From positions 372,001 to 436,000 of the forward strand of contig NZ_JACIBC010000005.1 in the NCBI RefSeq assembly GCF_014195095.1: 64,000 nt of DNA, given 5' to 3'. Numbering within the stretch: position 1 is the stretch's first letter; each line of letters starts with the position of its first letter. This DNA comes from Rhizobium sp. BK602. GTDB taxonomy: Bacteria; Pseudomonadota; Alphaproteobacteria; Rhizobiales; Rhizobiaceae. The notes beneath the pieces are model-generated. The model worked only from the letters and a program-made list of their open reading frames with translations, ran no database searches and was not told the DNA's origin. The translations under genes were made by a program, and so were the position numbers. Shown one piece after another: positions 44,809-54,187 of this stretch.

Positions 44809-45633
44809 TCAGCAGACGGTGCGGAAGCGATCGACGCAGGTGGAAAGAACTTCCTCGCCCGGCCGCTTCCACCAATTATTTTCCGAGAAGATCTCCACTT
44901 CCTGCAGGCCGAAATAGCCTGCCTCCTCGATGGCGGCGCGGATGCGCTTCAGGTCGATGACGCCGTCGCCCATCATGCCGCGGTCGAGCAGCAGATCCGT
45001 GGTCGGCACCAGCCAGTCGCAGATATGGTGCGCGAGAATCTGACCATTGGCGCCGGCGCGGGCGATCTGCCCGTAGAGCTTCGGGTCCCACCAGACGTGA
45101 TAGACGTCGATGGCGACGCCGACGCCCTCGCCCAAAAGGTCGCAAATGTCGAGCGCCTGTTCGAGCGTGTTCACGCAGGCGCGGTCGGCGGCATACATCG
45201 GGTGTAGCGGCTCGATCGCCAGGGGAATGCCGGCGCTGCGGGCATGCGGCAGGATCGTCGCGATGCCGTCGGCCACCATCTCGCGCGCCCGGCCGATATC
45301 CTTCGATCCCTTCGGCAGACCGCCGACGACCAGCACGAGGCAATCGGCATTCAACGCCGCCGCCTCGTCGATCGCCCGCCTGTTGTCGTCGATCGCCGCC
45401 TTCAGGCCCTCCGGATCGGCGGCCGGAAACATGCCGCCACGGCACAGGCCCGTGACCTTCAAGCGGTTGTCGGCAACGATCCGCGCCGCCTCCGCAAGGC
45501 CGATCTTGTGCACCTGGTCGCGCCAGGGCGCGATGGCGACGATGTCCTGCTTGAGGCAGACCTCGACCGCCTGGCGCATGTCATATTGCTGGCGTACGGT
45601 CGCGAGATTGATGGAAAGGCCCTCTATAGCCAT
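44809..45633 (-). CDS. Sugar phosphate isomerase/epimerase-family TIM barrel
   Basis: This 274-residue AP-endonuclease-2-type barrel has metal-ligand-like residues in AIEPLHPMYA (Glu), VAIDVYHVWWDP (Asp, His) and ILAHHICDWLVP. It is the third gene of a minus-strand operon, 30 bp after the DUF993 gene. GGGAGGATC precedes the ATG. Family members epimerise or dehydrate keto-sugars. Beside a Gfo/Idh enzyme it may act on a 3-keto sugar, but this is inference. Confidence 0.88.
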   Translation of the reverse strand: MAIEGLSINLATVRQQYDMRQAVEVCLKQDIVAIAPWRDQVHKIGLAEAARIVADNRLKVTGLCRGGMFPAADPEGLKAAIDDNRRAIDEAAALNADCLVLVVGGLPKGSKDIGRAREMVADGIATILPHARSAGIPLAIEPLHPMYAADRACVNTLEQALDICDLLGEGVGVAIDVYHVWWDPKLYGQIARAGANGQILAHHICDWLVPTTDLLLDRGMMGDGVIDLKRIRAAIEEAGYFGLQEVEIFSENNWWKRPGEEVLSTCVDRFRTVC

Positions 45634-45663
45634 GCTGATGATCCTCCCAGATCCTGTTTCCGA

Positions 45664-46848
45664 TTAGGCGACGCCGCCCGTTGCCAGGATCGTCTTCATC
45701 CGCTGCACGGCAAGATCGGGGTCCCGGAGAACCCGCGCCGCATCCGCCAGTCGGAAAAGCTCCGAAAGATGGACAATGGAGCGCGTGCTCTGCTGGCCGC
45801 CCAGCATCTGGAAATGATCCTGAAAGCCGTTGAGATAGGCGAGGAAGACGACGCCGGTCTTGTAGAAGCGGGTCGGCGCTTTGAAGATATGGCGCGACAG
45901 CGGCACGGTCGGCGCCAGGATCTGATGGAAGGCGTCGAGATCATTCTCAGCAAGCTTCGACAGCGCCGCGCTCGCCGCCGGCGCGATCGCATCGAAAATA
46001 CCGAGCAGCGCATGCGAGTAACCCTGATCGTCGCCGGCGATCAGTTCGGCATAGTTGAAATCGTCGCCCGTATACATCTTCACGCGCGGATCGAGCCTCC
46101 GGCGCATGACGATCTCCTTTTCCGCCGACAGCAGCGAAATCTTCACGCCATCGACCTTGGCGGCATTGTCGTTGATGATGGCAACCGCCGTGTCCATGGC
46201 CTGCATGTCATCGGCCGACCCCCAATAGCCCGCCAGCGCCGGATCGAACATCGAGCCGAGCCAATGGATCATCACCGGCTCCTTCACCTGTCCGAGAATG
46301 CGGTTATAGACGCGGGCATAATCGTCCGGCCCCTTGGCGGCCGCGGCAAGGGCCCGGCTTGCCATCAGGATGATGCGTCCGCCCTGGCCTTCGACGAAGG
46401 CGACTTGCTCCTCATAGGCACGAATGACCTCATCGATGGTGACATCAGGACCGGGAGCGAGATGGTCGGTGCCGGCGCCATAGGCGATCAGCGCATCCGA
46501 ACGGTTGCGGGCCGCTGATTGCGCATGCGTGATCAGCTCCTTGGCCCCGGTCCAGTCGAGACCCATGCCGCGCTGCGCCGTATCCATGGCCTCGGCCACG
46601 CCGAGGCCGAGATCCCAGAGATAGTCACGATAGGCGATCGTCCGCTCCCAATCGATATTGCGATCGAGCCAGGGATCATTGTCGGCGAAGGGATCGACGA
46701 CGACATGGGCGGCGGCGAAGGCGACGCGATTGAAATGATGGCCGCCGGCCGGCCGTTCCGGCGGCGAAAGCGGCGTGTTGACGAGGGTGAAATCGGCAAG
46801 CTTGCCATCGGTACCCGGCAGGCGAAGCGTCTTCGTCATGGTCTCCAC
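45664..46848 (-). CDS. DUF993 / dihydrodipicolinate-synthase-like protein
   Basis: This 394-residue DUF993-family member belongs to the aldolase (DHDPS) superfamily and is about 90 residues longer than typical DHDPS. The possible Schiff-base lysine is in DGVKISLLSAEKEI. Conserved-looking segments include YTGDDFNYAELIAGDDQGYSHALLGIFDA and the C-terminal KTGVVFLAYLNGFQDHFQMLGGQQSTRS. It starts 3 bp after the upstream Gfo/Idh stop. I know no experimentally assigned function. Confidence 0.85.
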   Translation of the reverse strand: METMTKTLRLPGTDGKLADFTLVNTPLSPPERPAGGHHFNRVAFAAAHVVVDPFADNDPWLDRNIDWERTIAYRDYLWDLGLGVAEAMDTAQRGMGLDWTGAKELITHAQSAARNRSDALIAYGAGTDHLAPGPDVTIDEVIRAYEEQVAFVEGQGGRIILMASRALAAAAKGPDDYARVYNRILGQVKEPVMIHWLGSMFDPALAGYWGSADDMQAMDTAVAIINDNAAKVDGVKISLLSAEKEIVMRRRLDPRVKMYTGDDFNYAELIAGDDQGYSHALLGIFDAIAPAASAALSKLAENDLDAFHQILAPTVPLSRHIFKAPTRFYKTGVVFLAYLNGFQDHFQMLGGQQSTRSIVHLSELFRLADAARVLRDPDLAVQRMKTILATGGVA

Positions 46849-46851
46849 CTC

Positions 46852-48009
46852 CTATCGCGCGGCAAGCGCGGGCACGTCGACCCAGCGACGCTCCGCCGAG
46901 CTTTTCTGCGCGAGTTCGGCGAGCTGGACACCCTTGGCACCCTCACGCAGGGTAAATTTCCACGGCGCATCTTCCGCGACATGGCGCAGGAAATCCTCCC
47001 ACTGCGCCTTGAAACCATTGTCGAAGACCTGCGTATCCGGCACTTCGTCCCAGGTGTCGAAGAAATCGATGGTCTGCGGCTGGTCGGGATTCCAGACCGG
47101 CTTCGGGGTGTTGACGCGGTGCTGCGTGAAGCAGCGCATCAGGCCGGCGACCGCCGAGCCATGCGTGCCGTCCACCTGGAAGGTGACGAGATCGTCGCGG
47201 CGCACCCGCACCGCCCAGGAGGAATTGATATGGGCGACGATGCCGCCCTCCAGCTCGAAGGTGGCATAGGCGGCATCGTCGGCATCGGCGGCATAGGTCT
47301 TGCCGTTTTCGTCGACGCGGCTTGGAATATGCGTGGCACCGAGGCAGCTGACAGCCTTGACCTCGCCGAAGAGATTGTCGAGCACATAGCGCCAATGCGG
47401 CAGCATATCGAGGATCATGCCGCCGCCTTCGGCCTTGCGGTAGTTCCATGAGGGCCGCTGCGCCTTGACGCCCCAGTCACCCTCGAAGACCCAATAGCCG
47501 AACTCGCCGCGCACCGACAAAATCTTGCCGAAGAAGCCACTGTCGCGCAGCATGGCGATCTTGCGCAGGCCCGGCAGGAACAGCTTGTCCTGCACGACGC
47601 CGTTCTTGACGCCGCGGCGCTCGGCCGAGGCGGCGACGGACAGCGCTTCGTCCAGCGTCTCCGAGATCGGCTTTTCGCAATAGACATGCTTGCCGGCGGC
47701 GATCGCCCGCTCCAGCAGCGCAACGCGCATCTGCGTCGAGCCGGCATCGAAAAAGATCGTGTTGTTGGGATCGGCAAGCACGGCATCCAGATCGGTGGTC
47801 GTCTTGGACAGACCGTGCCTGCGGGCGATTTCAGCGATCTTCTCGGCATTGCGGCCGACCAGGATCGGATCGGGCATCAGCCGGTCGCCGTTGGCGAGCA
47901 GAACGCCGCCCTGCTCGCGGATCGCCAGGATCGAACGCACCAGATGCTGATTGTAGCCCATGCGGCCGGTGATGCCGTGCATGATGATACCGATCGGCTT
48001 TGTCGCCAT
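46852..48009 (-). CDS. Gfo/Idh/MocA-family oxidoreductase
   Basis: This 385-residue NAD(P)-dependent dehydrogenase has a Rossmann start (IGIIMHGITGRMGYNQHLVRSI) and the family catalytic lysine in YCEKPISETLDEAL. The C-terminal alpha/beta domain includes GGGMILDMLPHWRYVLDNLFGEVKAV. It leads a three-gene operon and has the TetR-type operator 19-32 bp upstream of its ATG. It probably oxidises a sugar or cyclitol hydroxyl. Confidence 0.9.
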   Translation of the reverse strand: MATKPIGIIMHGITGRMGYNQHLVRSILAIREQGGVLLANGDRLMPDPILVGRNAEKIAEIARRHGLSKTTTDLDAVLADPNNTIFFDAGSTQMRVALLERAIAAGKHVYCEKPISETLDEALSVAASAERRGVKNGVVQDKLFLPGLRKIAMLRDSGFFGKILSVRGEFGYWVFEGDWGVKAQRPSWNYRKAEGGGMILDMLPHWRYVLDNLFGEVKAVSCLGATHIPSRVDENGKTYAADADDAAYATFELEGGIVAHINSSWAVRVRRDDLVTFQVDGTHGSAVAGLMRCFTQHRVNTPKPVWNPDQPQTIDFFDTWDEVPDTQVFDNGFKAQWEDFLRHVAEDAPWKFTLREGAKGVQLAELAQKSSAERRWVDVPALAAR

Positions 48010-48027
48010 GTTTCTTCCTCCCGTAAA

Positions 48028-48041
48028 TAACTATATAGTTA
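48028..48041. promoter_or_regulatory. TetR-type operator before the Gfo/Idh operon
   Basis: TAACTATATAGTTA is a perfect 14-bp palindrome (TAAC-N6-GTTA) in the promoter region of the leftward operon. The same TAAC-N6-GTTA pattern recurs upstream of the tetR gene at 48949. Confidence 0.65.
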
Positions 48042-48137
48042 CATGAGTGACACGGCAATGCGCAGCTGTCAACGATCATCGGGGATGACGGTTGCAGCGG
48101 ACGAGCCGATTTACAGGAATTGCCGGGATTCAGGCCC

Positions 48138-48845
48138 TCAAGGGCGTAGATAGGCGAAGATGACGTCGACGATATGCTCGCCCCAGGCATCGATTTCCGA
48201 CTTGTCGGAAAGGTTGCGCTGGAAGATCGTCGACAGCGTCCAGCGGTTCGTCAGGAAGAAGGAGCCGAGCGCGGCGATGCTCATATAGATCTTCACCGGA
48301 TCGCAATCCGGCCGGAAGTCGCCGGCGGCGGCGCCGCGGTCGAGCAGGCCGGAAATCTCCGCCACCAGCGGCGAGTGCAGCGCGAAAATCCGCGCCGACC
48401 GCTTCAGGAAGCGGGCCTTGTGCATGTTCTCCGTGCTGAGGATGCCGAGAAACTCCGGGTGATCCAGGAAGTATTTCCAGGTGAAAACAACCAGCTCCCG
48501 CATGCCGTCCTTGGGATCGCGATGCGAGAGATCAAGCCTTGCTTCCGCCGAGCGGATGGCGACGTAGCTGCCTTCGAGAACGGCGACATAGAGCGCATCC
48601 TTGCCGCCGAAATAATGATAGAGCATGCGCTTGTTGATCTTGGCGCGCTCGGCGATGGCGTCGACGCGGGCGCCGCCATAACCGCGCTCGGCAAATTCCT
48701 TGGTCGCGGCCGCCAGGATCGCCTTGCTGGTGCGCTCCGCATCCCTGAGACGCGGCCGTTCGGCCGTCGTAGTCGCGGCCGCTTGCGTTCCGGTCTCGCC
48801 CTTGGCGCTCTTTGCGCGGCTCTTGGTGGTTCTGGCTTCGGACAT
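48138..48845 (-). CDS. TetR-family transcriptional regulator of the Gfo/DUF993 operon
   Basis: The protein has 235 residues from ATG 48845, chosen because AGGAG lies 6 bases upstream; a start at 48869 would add eight residues. A basic, low-complexity N-terminus of about 40 residues precedes the TetR helix-turn-helix (AILAAATKEFAERGYGGARVDAIAERAKINKRMLYHYFGGKDALY). The C-terminal ligand domain resembles the RutR group. It sits 128 bp upstream of the operon on the same strand and has the same operator at its own promoter. Confidence 0.9.
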   Translation of the reverse strand: MSEARTTKSRAKSAKGETGTQAAATTTAERPRLRDAERTSKAILAAATKEFAERGYGGARVDAIAERAKINKRMLYHYFGGKDALYVAVLEGSYVAIRSAEARLDLSHRDPKDGMRELVVFTWKYFLDHPEFLGILSTENMHKARFLKRSARIFALHSPLVAEISGLLDRGAAAGDFRPDCDPVKIYMSIAALGSFFLTNRWTLSTIFQRNLSDKSEIDAWGEHIVDVIFAYLRP

Positions 48846-48947
48846 CACGGCTCCTGGCGGCGCTGGCAAGGCTCATGCGGCCTTTCACAGCCGATAAGTA
48901 ACCGATTGGCGCGTAAGTTGACAGCCCCCCGAAAATTCGCAGAAGCA

Positions 48948-48963
48948 GTAACCATGTGGTTAC
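48948..48963. promoter_or_regulatory. TetR-type operator before the tetR gene
   Basis: GTAACCATGTGGTTAC contains TAAC-CATGTG-GTTA, matching the half-sites and spacing of the operator before the Gfo/Idh operon. It lies about 100 bp upstream of the tetR start, consistent with autoregulation. Confidence 0.6.
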
Positions 48964-49125
48964 ATATTCGCGACTGTCCGGAAGCAGGCGTGATCTCGGC
49001 CTGATTCCTGTTCCATTCGGATCGATCGGCGGCCGTCGAAGCGGTTTCCGATTGCAGAAACCTGCTTGCTTTCGACGACGGCACGGCTCAAGAGAGCGGA
49101 TAAGAAACCAGCGCCGGGCGGCTTG

Positions 49126-50334
49126 ATGACGGGAATGCAGATTGCGATTATCGGGGGCGGGCCTGCGGGTCTGATGGCGGCGGAGGTGCTCTCGCTGTCC
49201 GGTCATCGGGTCACGGTCTATGACGCCATGCCGACCGTCGCGCGCAAGTTCCTGCTGGCCGGCAAATCCGGCCTCAACATCACCCATTCGGAAGACTACG
49301 CCCGCTTTGCCGGTCGCTTCGGTCCGACATCGGGTCGGCTGCGCGCCGCGCTCGATGCCTTCACGCCCGAGGATGTCAGGACCTGGGCAGCCGGGCTCGG
49401 CACCGAAACCTTCACCGGCTCCTCCGGCCGCGTCTTTCCAAAGGCCATGAAGGCATCGCCGCTGCTGCGCGCCTGGCTCGGGAGATTGGAAGCGCAGGGC
49501 GTCAGGATTCTGACCCGGCATCGCTGGTCGGGATTTGCCGATGACGGATTTGTCTTCGAAACACCGGAGGGCCGCGTTGTCGTTCATTGTGACGCGGCGA
49601 TGCTGGCGCTCGGCGGCGCAAGCTATCCGAGGCTCGGCTCGGATGGCGGCTGGATCGACTGGCTTCGCGGCAAAGGCATCGCCATCGGCGATTTCCAGCC
49701 GGCCAATTGCGGCTTCGATGTCGCTTGGAGCCCGTTGTTCAGCGAACGCTTCGCCGGCGAGCCTTTGAAGGCGGTGACGGCCACGTCGGAAGCCGGCACG
49801 TTTCCCGGCGAATTCGTCATTTCACGGCATGGAATCGAAGGCAGCCTCGTCTATGCCCATGCCGCCCGCCTGCGCGACCGGCTGGCCGGCGACGGCGAAG
49901 CGGCGTTGCTGGTCGATCTCGCGCCCGGCCGCTCGGCCGAGCGCCTGACCCGCGATCTCTCGCGGCAGGATGGCAAGGCCAGTCTTTCCAACCGGCTGCG
50001 CAAGGGCGCGGGGATCGAAGGCGTCAAGGCGGCACTTCTGCGCGAGCTTGCCCCGCCGGAGACGCTGGCGACGCCAGAGCGGCTGGCACGGCGGATCAAG
50101 GCGCTGCCGATCCCGCTGCTGCGGCCGCGGCCGATCGCCGAAGCCATCTCCTCGGCCGGCGGCATTCGCTGGAGCGACATCGACGATGCCTACATGCTGA
50201 AGGCGCTGCCCGGCCTCTTCGTGGCCGGAGAGATGATCGATTGGGAAGCACCGACCGGCGGCTACCTCCTCACCGCCTGTTTCGCCACCGGACGCGCCGC
50301 CGCAAGAGGGTTGGAACGCTGGCTGCAGCGCTAG
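49126..50334 (+). CDS. BaiN/YhiN-family flavoprotein (NAD(P)/FAD oxidoreductase)
   Basis: The protein has 402 residues from ATG 49126. The N-terminal dinucleotide-binding motif IAIIGGGPAGLMAAEVLSLSGHRVTVYDA, the family segment KFLLAGKSGLNITHSED and the C-terminal FVAGEMIDWEAPTGGYLLTACFATGRAAA are typical of YhiN/TIGR03862 flavoproteins. Its physiological substrate is not established. It stands alone between unrelated genes. Confidence 0.9.
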   Translation: MTGMQIAIIGGGPAGLMAAEVLSLSGHRVTVYDAMPTVARKFLLAGKSGLNITHSEDYARFAGRFGPTSGRLRAALDAFTPEDVRTWAAGLGTETFTGSSGRVFPKAMKASPLLRAWLGRLEAQGVRILTRHRWSGFADDGFVFETPEGRVVVHCDAAMLALGGASYPRLGSDGGWIDWLRGKGIAIGDFQPANCGFDVAWSPLFSERFAGEPLKAVTATSEAGTFPGEFVISRHGIEGSLVYAHAARLRDRLAGDGEAALLVDLAPGRSAERLTRDLSRQDGKASLSNRLRKGAGIEGVKAALLRELAPPETLATPERLARRIKALPIPLLRPRPIAEAISSAGGIRWSDIDDAYMLKALPGLFVAGEMIDWEAPTGGYLLTACFATGRAAARGLERWLQR

Positions 50335-50363
50335 GCGCTCCCGCGCCTCTCATATCCTTATCC

Positions 50364-51317
50364 TCAGCCGATCCGCCCGTTCTCCATCAGCCACGCGACC
50401 GCCTCCTGCACCGCCTGCAGCGAGCTATAGCGCGGCGCATAGCCGAGAAGACGCTCGGCCTTGGCGATCGAGCAGTTGGGGCTGCGGGCGATATGCTCCC
50501 AAGTTGCCTGCGCATCTTCCGCCGCCTGGCCCTCGGCCCATTTTTCGAAGGGCAGGAACTCCAGCCTCGGCTTGTGGCCGAACCAATGCGACATGGCTTC
50601 GGCATAGCCGCGCAGCGTCAGCGCGCCGCTCGAGACCGCGTGGAAGCTCTCGCCGGTCGAAGCCCGCCAGTTGGCGATCGCGTCCATGAACATCTGCGCG
50701 ACGTCGTCGGCATGGACGTGATGGACCGTTTCCAGGCCGAAATTCGGCAATGAAAGCGCCTCGCCCCGCGCCAGCGCCGAAAAGACCGAGAGATTGAAAT
50801 TGCCTGCCGGATTGAGCGGTGCCCAGCCGGGGCCGACGATATGGCCGGGATGGATCAGGGTGGCCGGGAAGCCCTTGCCGCGCGCCTCCCCCAACAGATA
50901 GGTCTCGATGGCCGCCTTCTGGATTCCATAGTCGCCGAAGGGCCGTTTCGGCGCCTCTTCCGGCGTCGGCACGACCGTCGGATAGCCATGGGTCCAGATG
51001 GTGCCCGTATGCAGGAAATGTCCGACATTACCGGAAAGCGCCTGCACCAGATGCTCGGCGCTTTCCAGGGTGAAGCAGATCATGTCGATGACGATATCCG
51101 CCTTCAGCGCCCGGATCGCCGGCCCGAAACTGCCGTCTTTTTCCATCGCGCCGCGATCCATCGTCACATGCTCGACGGCGTCCCAGGCCCGGTTCGGCTG
51201 ATAGGGTTTCGCCTCGCCCCGGCTCACCGCCAGCACTTCATATCCCGCTTCGACCAGCCGCGGCACAAGATAGGTGCCGACATGACCGGTTGCGCCGATG
51301 ACCACTGCACGCGCCAT
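50364..51317 (-). CDS. NAD-dependent epimerase/dehydratase family protein
   Basis: The protein has 317 residues from ATG 51317, with GGAGGAGAG upstream; a longer frame starting at 51377 is rejected on that basis. The N-terminal motif RAVVIGATGHVGTYLVPRLVEAGYEVLAVSR is an extended-SDR Rossmann fold, and GDYGIQKAAIETYLL contains the Y-x3-K catalytic pair. The substrate is unknown. Confidence 0.88.
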   Translation of the reverse strand: MARAVVIGATGHVGTYLVPRLVEAGYEVLAVSRGEAKPYQPNRAWDAVEHVTMDRGAMEKDGSFGPAIRALKADIVIDMICFTLESAEHLVQALSGNVGHFLHTGTIWTHGYPTVVPTPEEAPKRPFGDYGIQKAAIETYLLGEARGKGFPATLIHPGHIVGPGWAPLNPAGNFNLSVFSALARGEALSLPNFGLETVHHVHADDVAQMFMDAIANWRASTGESFHAVSSGALTLRGYAEAMSHWFGHKPRLEFLPFEKWAEGQAAEDAQATWEHIARSPNCSIAKAERLLGYAPRYSSLQAVQEAVAWLMENGRIG

Positions 51318-51499
51318 GCTCTCCTCCCATGATGATGCAAAAACCGGATGCTGCGCGACATCCGGACCAAGGACCATTCCTGCCGAAGAATAGGAGACCT
51401 TGCCAGCTTGTCATCCCCGGATCAGGAAAAATAGCGGGCATTCCACGAACGGCCGCCGGCCCGCAACGCCCGACGGTCGTAATCACCCCGCTCGCTTTG

Positions 51500-52537
51500 T
51501 CAGTTGATCAAAATTTCGGGAACGACGGACATGCCGACACGGAGTCCCTCGATCCCGGCTTGCCCCGGCTCGATCCGGATGCGGACGGGCAAACGCTGAA
51601 CCACCTTCGTGAAGTTTCCGGTGGCATTCTGCGGCGCGATCGCCGAATAGCTGGCCCCGCTGGCGGGACCAAGACTCTCGACCGTCCCCTTGAAGACATG
51701 ATCGGAAAGCGCGTCCACTTTGATCGCAACCTCCTGGCCGGCACGAACGCGGGCCAGCTGCGTTTCCCTGTAATTGGCGCGGACATACAGCTTGTCCAAA
51801 GGCACGATCGACAACAGCGTCGTTCCCACAGGGACATAGGCCCCGGTTCGGACGGCCTTCTGGCCGACGGTTCCCGAGATCGGCGCGACGATTTTTGTGT
51901 AGGAGAGCTTCAGCTTAGCATCGTCCAAGCTGGCGGTTGCCTGCATGAGCGAGGCGGATGCGCCCTCCAGTTGGGTATTGAAAACATCGAGCTGCCGTTT
52001 GGCGGCATCAAGGGCGGCAACATGGCTGCTGCGACTTGCCATGGCGGACGAGAGCTTCGAAACCGCTTCATCAAGCGCCTGCTGCGAGCCCGACCCTTTG
52101 ACCACGAGCTGCCGCAGGCGGCTTTCGTTCGTCCGGGCCAGGAGAAGTGCCGCATCGTCGGCGTCGATCGCGGCCTGGGCTTCGGCGATCAGGGCACCCT
52201 GGCGCTGGATCTGCGCTTGCAGGGTTTTGAGGCTGGCCTCATTGACCGCCACGGCCGCCTGCGCATTCTCGACAGCAATCCTCAGATCGCGATCGTCGAG
52301 GATCGCAAGCACATCGCCCTGTTGGATCGCCTGATTTTCCTCCACCAGAACCGTCTCCACAACGCCCGCTACCCTGGAGGCGACATTTGTGAAGTCGGCC
52401 TGCATGTAGGCGTCATCCGTCGACTGGCGAGAGGCGGAGGCCTCCGGCTGGTTGAAATAGGAATAGCTGCCGGCTGAAACGGCGATGATGAGGCCGCCGA
52501 CGGCCAACTTGATGATGCGCGACATGTCTTTATCCAT
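51500..52537 (-). CDS. HlyD/EmrA-type membrane fusion protein
   Basis: This 345-residue periplasmic adaptor has an N-terminal membrane anchor (IIKLAVGGLIIAVSAGSYSYF) and the split lipoyl halves (YMQADFTNVASRVAGVVETVLVEENQAIQQGDVLAILDD and later TKIVAPISGTVGQKAVRTGAYV). A coiled-coil hairpin lies between, at residues 85-185. It partners the MFS pump encoded just upstream, whose 3' end it overlaps by 8 bp. The start could be 52537 or 52525. Confidence 0.93.
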   Translation of the reverse strand: MDKDMSRIIKLAVGGLIIAVSAGSYSYFNQPEASASRQSTDDAYMQADFTNVASRVAGVVETVLVEENQAIQQGDVLAILDDRDLRIAVENAQAAVAVNEASLKTLQAQIQRQGALIAEAQAAIDADDAALLLARTNESRLRQLVVKGSGSQQALDEAVSKLSSAMASRSSHVAALDAAKRQLDVFNTQLEGASASLMQATASLDDAKLKLSYTKIVAPISGTVGQKAVRTGAYVPVGTTLLSIVPLDKLYVRANYRETQLARVRAGQEVAIKVDALSDHVFKGTVESLGPASGASYSAIAPQNATGNFTKVVQRLPVRIRIEPGQAGIEGLRVGMSVVPEILIN

Positions 52538-54092
52538 GGGTCGGGGAAGGAATTGGGAGGGCCTGAGGCCGGGAATTTGGCGCCGGGATGAACTGCATCA
52601 TCAGCGCCAGAGGTACGAGCGCCAAGGCCAGGATGCCGAGGACACGATAGACATCCGCGGTCGCGAGAGCGAGAACCTGAGCATTGAACGCATTGGTCAG
52701 GGCGGTGGTATCGGTGACTTGCGGCAGGTTTTTCCCGACGATACCGAACCGGTCGACCAGAATATAGGAGTGGAAATGCTCCCGGACCTCCAGCAGCCGA
52801 TTGACGATCGCGCCACCAACTAGAGAGCTGACGGATCGCAGCGTGTTGACGAAGCCGGCGATATAAGGCCCTTCCATCGGCTGTACGACGCTGGTTGCCA
52901 GGAACAGCATCGAAACGATAGCCATCGGCTGACCGACTGCCTGCATCAATTGCGCGGGGATGAACTGTTCCCAGATCCAACTGGTGTCGACATGGGATGC
53001 CTGAAAGCAGGACAGGCCGATCAGCGCCAGTCCGGTGGCGAAGACAAGTCGCGCATCCACCCATTTCTGGTAGAGCAGGAAGGCAACCAACGAGCCGGCG
53101 ATGAGCTGCGGCAGTCCGATGATCAGCCCGATCGGCGCGTTCTGCAGAGCGCGATAACCCCAGTTCGATGCCAGAAAGGACGTTGGCAGAACTGCGCCCG
53201 ATATCAGCGCGACCAGCATCAGGATGAAAATGGCGAAGCCGAGGTGGAGGTTTCGACGCGACAGGAGCTGGAACTTGATGAACGGCGCCGGATGAAACCA
53301 CTCGAAGGCGACGTAGGCACCAATGCAGAGACAGCCGACGGTCATGGACGTGCTGATGAGCGGCGAGTTGAACCAGTCGAGGCGGTTGCCCTGGTCGAGC
53401 GCGATGGCCAGCAGGAAAAGGCCCGGTATCCCGGCAAGCAAGGCCGGCAGGTTGATCGACGAGAACCGCTTCCACGCAATCGGCTCCCGCGGCATGGCCC
53501 AGGCGACCAGCGAAGCCGAAACGATCGCCACCGGAATGAACTGCCAGGACAGCCAGCGCCAGTCCACGAGCACGTCCGTCCATTGGCCGACGATCCAGAT
53601 CGCGATATTGGGCGCGAAGGTCGCCGTCATCGCATAGAGTGCGAGGCCATGCAGACGGATGGACGGCGGCAATGTTCTCAATGCCATCATCATCAGGAGC
53701 GGAATGAGCGCACCGGCGCTGATCCCCTGGATCGTCCGCAACACCAGCAGCATGTTCAGGTCAACGACGAAGGGAAGCGCAATCGCAATCAACGCGGACA
53801 GGCTGACCATGAACAGATGAAAACGGCGCACGGTAAATGTGATCGCAAACCAGGTCGTGAACGGCATGGCAACAAGCTCGCCTGCCGCATAGAACGTGTT
53901 CAGCCAGGAGGCATCGTCGGAGCCGAAACCGAGCACGCCGCGCACGTCGGCAAGGCCGAGGGAGCCGCTCCGGCTGTTGAGGCCGGCCATCATTGCGGAC
54001 AGAAAGATACCAAGCAGGCCGATCAGCGCGCGGGTCGTCAAGGGCGGCGCACCGGCCGGCGCCGCTGGGGACGATTGTGATGTGTCTGCCAT
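52530..54092 (-). CDS. EmrB/DHA2-family multidrug MFS transporter
   Basis: The protein has 520 residues from ATG 54092, or up to 536 with a TTG at 54140. It has about 14 membrane helices (ALIGLLGIFLSAMMAGL; LLVLRTIQGISAGALIPLLMMMAL holds the DHA2 motif-C-like region). With the HlyD-type adaptor it forms a tripartite efflux pump that exports drugs or toxic lipophiles. Two TetR-type operators lie 96-133 bp upstream. Confidence 0.93.
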   Translation of the reverse strand: MADTSQSSPAAPAGAPPLTTRALIGLLGIFLSAMMAGLNSRSGSLGLADVRGVLGFGSDDASWLNTFYAAGELVAMPFTTWFAITFTVRRFHLFMVSLSALIAIALPFVVDLNMLLVLRTIQGISAGALIPLLMMMALRTLPPSIRLHGLALYAMTATFAPNIAIWIVGQWTDVLVDWRWLSWQFIPVAIVSASLVAWAMPREPIAWKRFSSINLPALLAGIPGLFLLAIALDQGNRLDWFNSPLISTSMTVGCLCIGAYVAFEWFHPAPFIKFQLLSRRNLHLGFAIFILMLVALISGAVLPTSFLASNWGYRALQNAPIGLIIGLPQLIAGSLVAFLLYQKWVDARLVFATGLALIGLSCFQASHVDTSWIWEQFIPAQLMQAVGQPMAIVSMLFLATSVVQPMEGPYIAGFVNTLRSVSSLVGGAIVNRLLEVREHFHSYILVDRFGIVGKNLPQVTDTTALTNAFNAQVLALATADVYRVLGILALALVPLALMMQFIPAPNSRPQALPIPSPTHG

Positions 54093-54187
54093 CCTTTCGA
54101 TGTCTCCGTTCTTGCCTCGCGCAGAGGCAATCCTTTGCAAGGTTCCGACTCGTCAAACGGTCTCGTTTTCCCGGAGAAGACGTGGCG

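Noticed and set aside
44809..48009. Operon as lysine biosynthesis because of the DHDPS-like gene
   Set aside because: The DUF993 protein differs in length and motifs from DapA and is packed with sugar-type dehydrogenase and isomerase genes.
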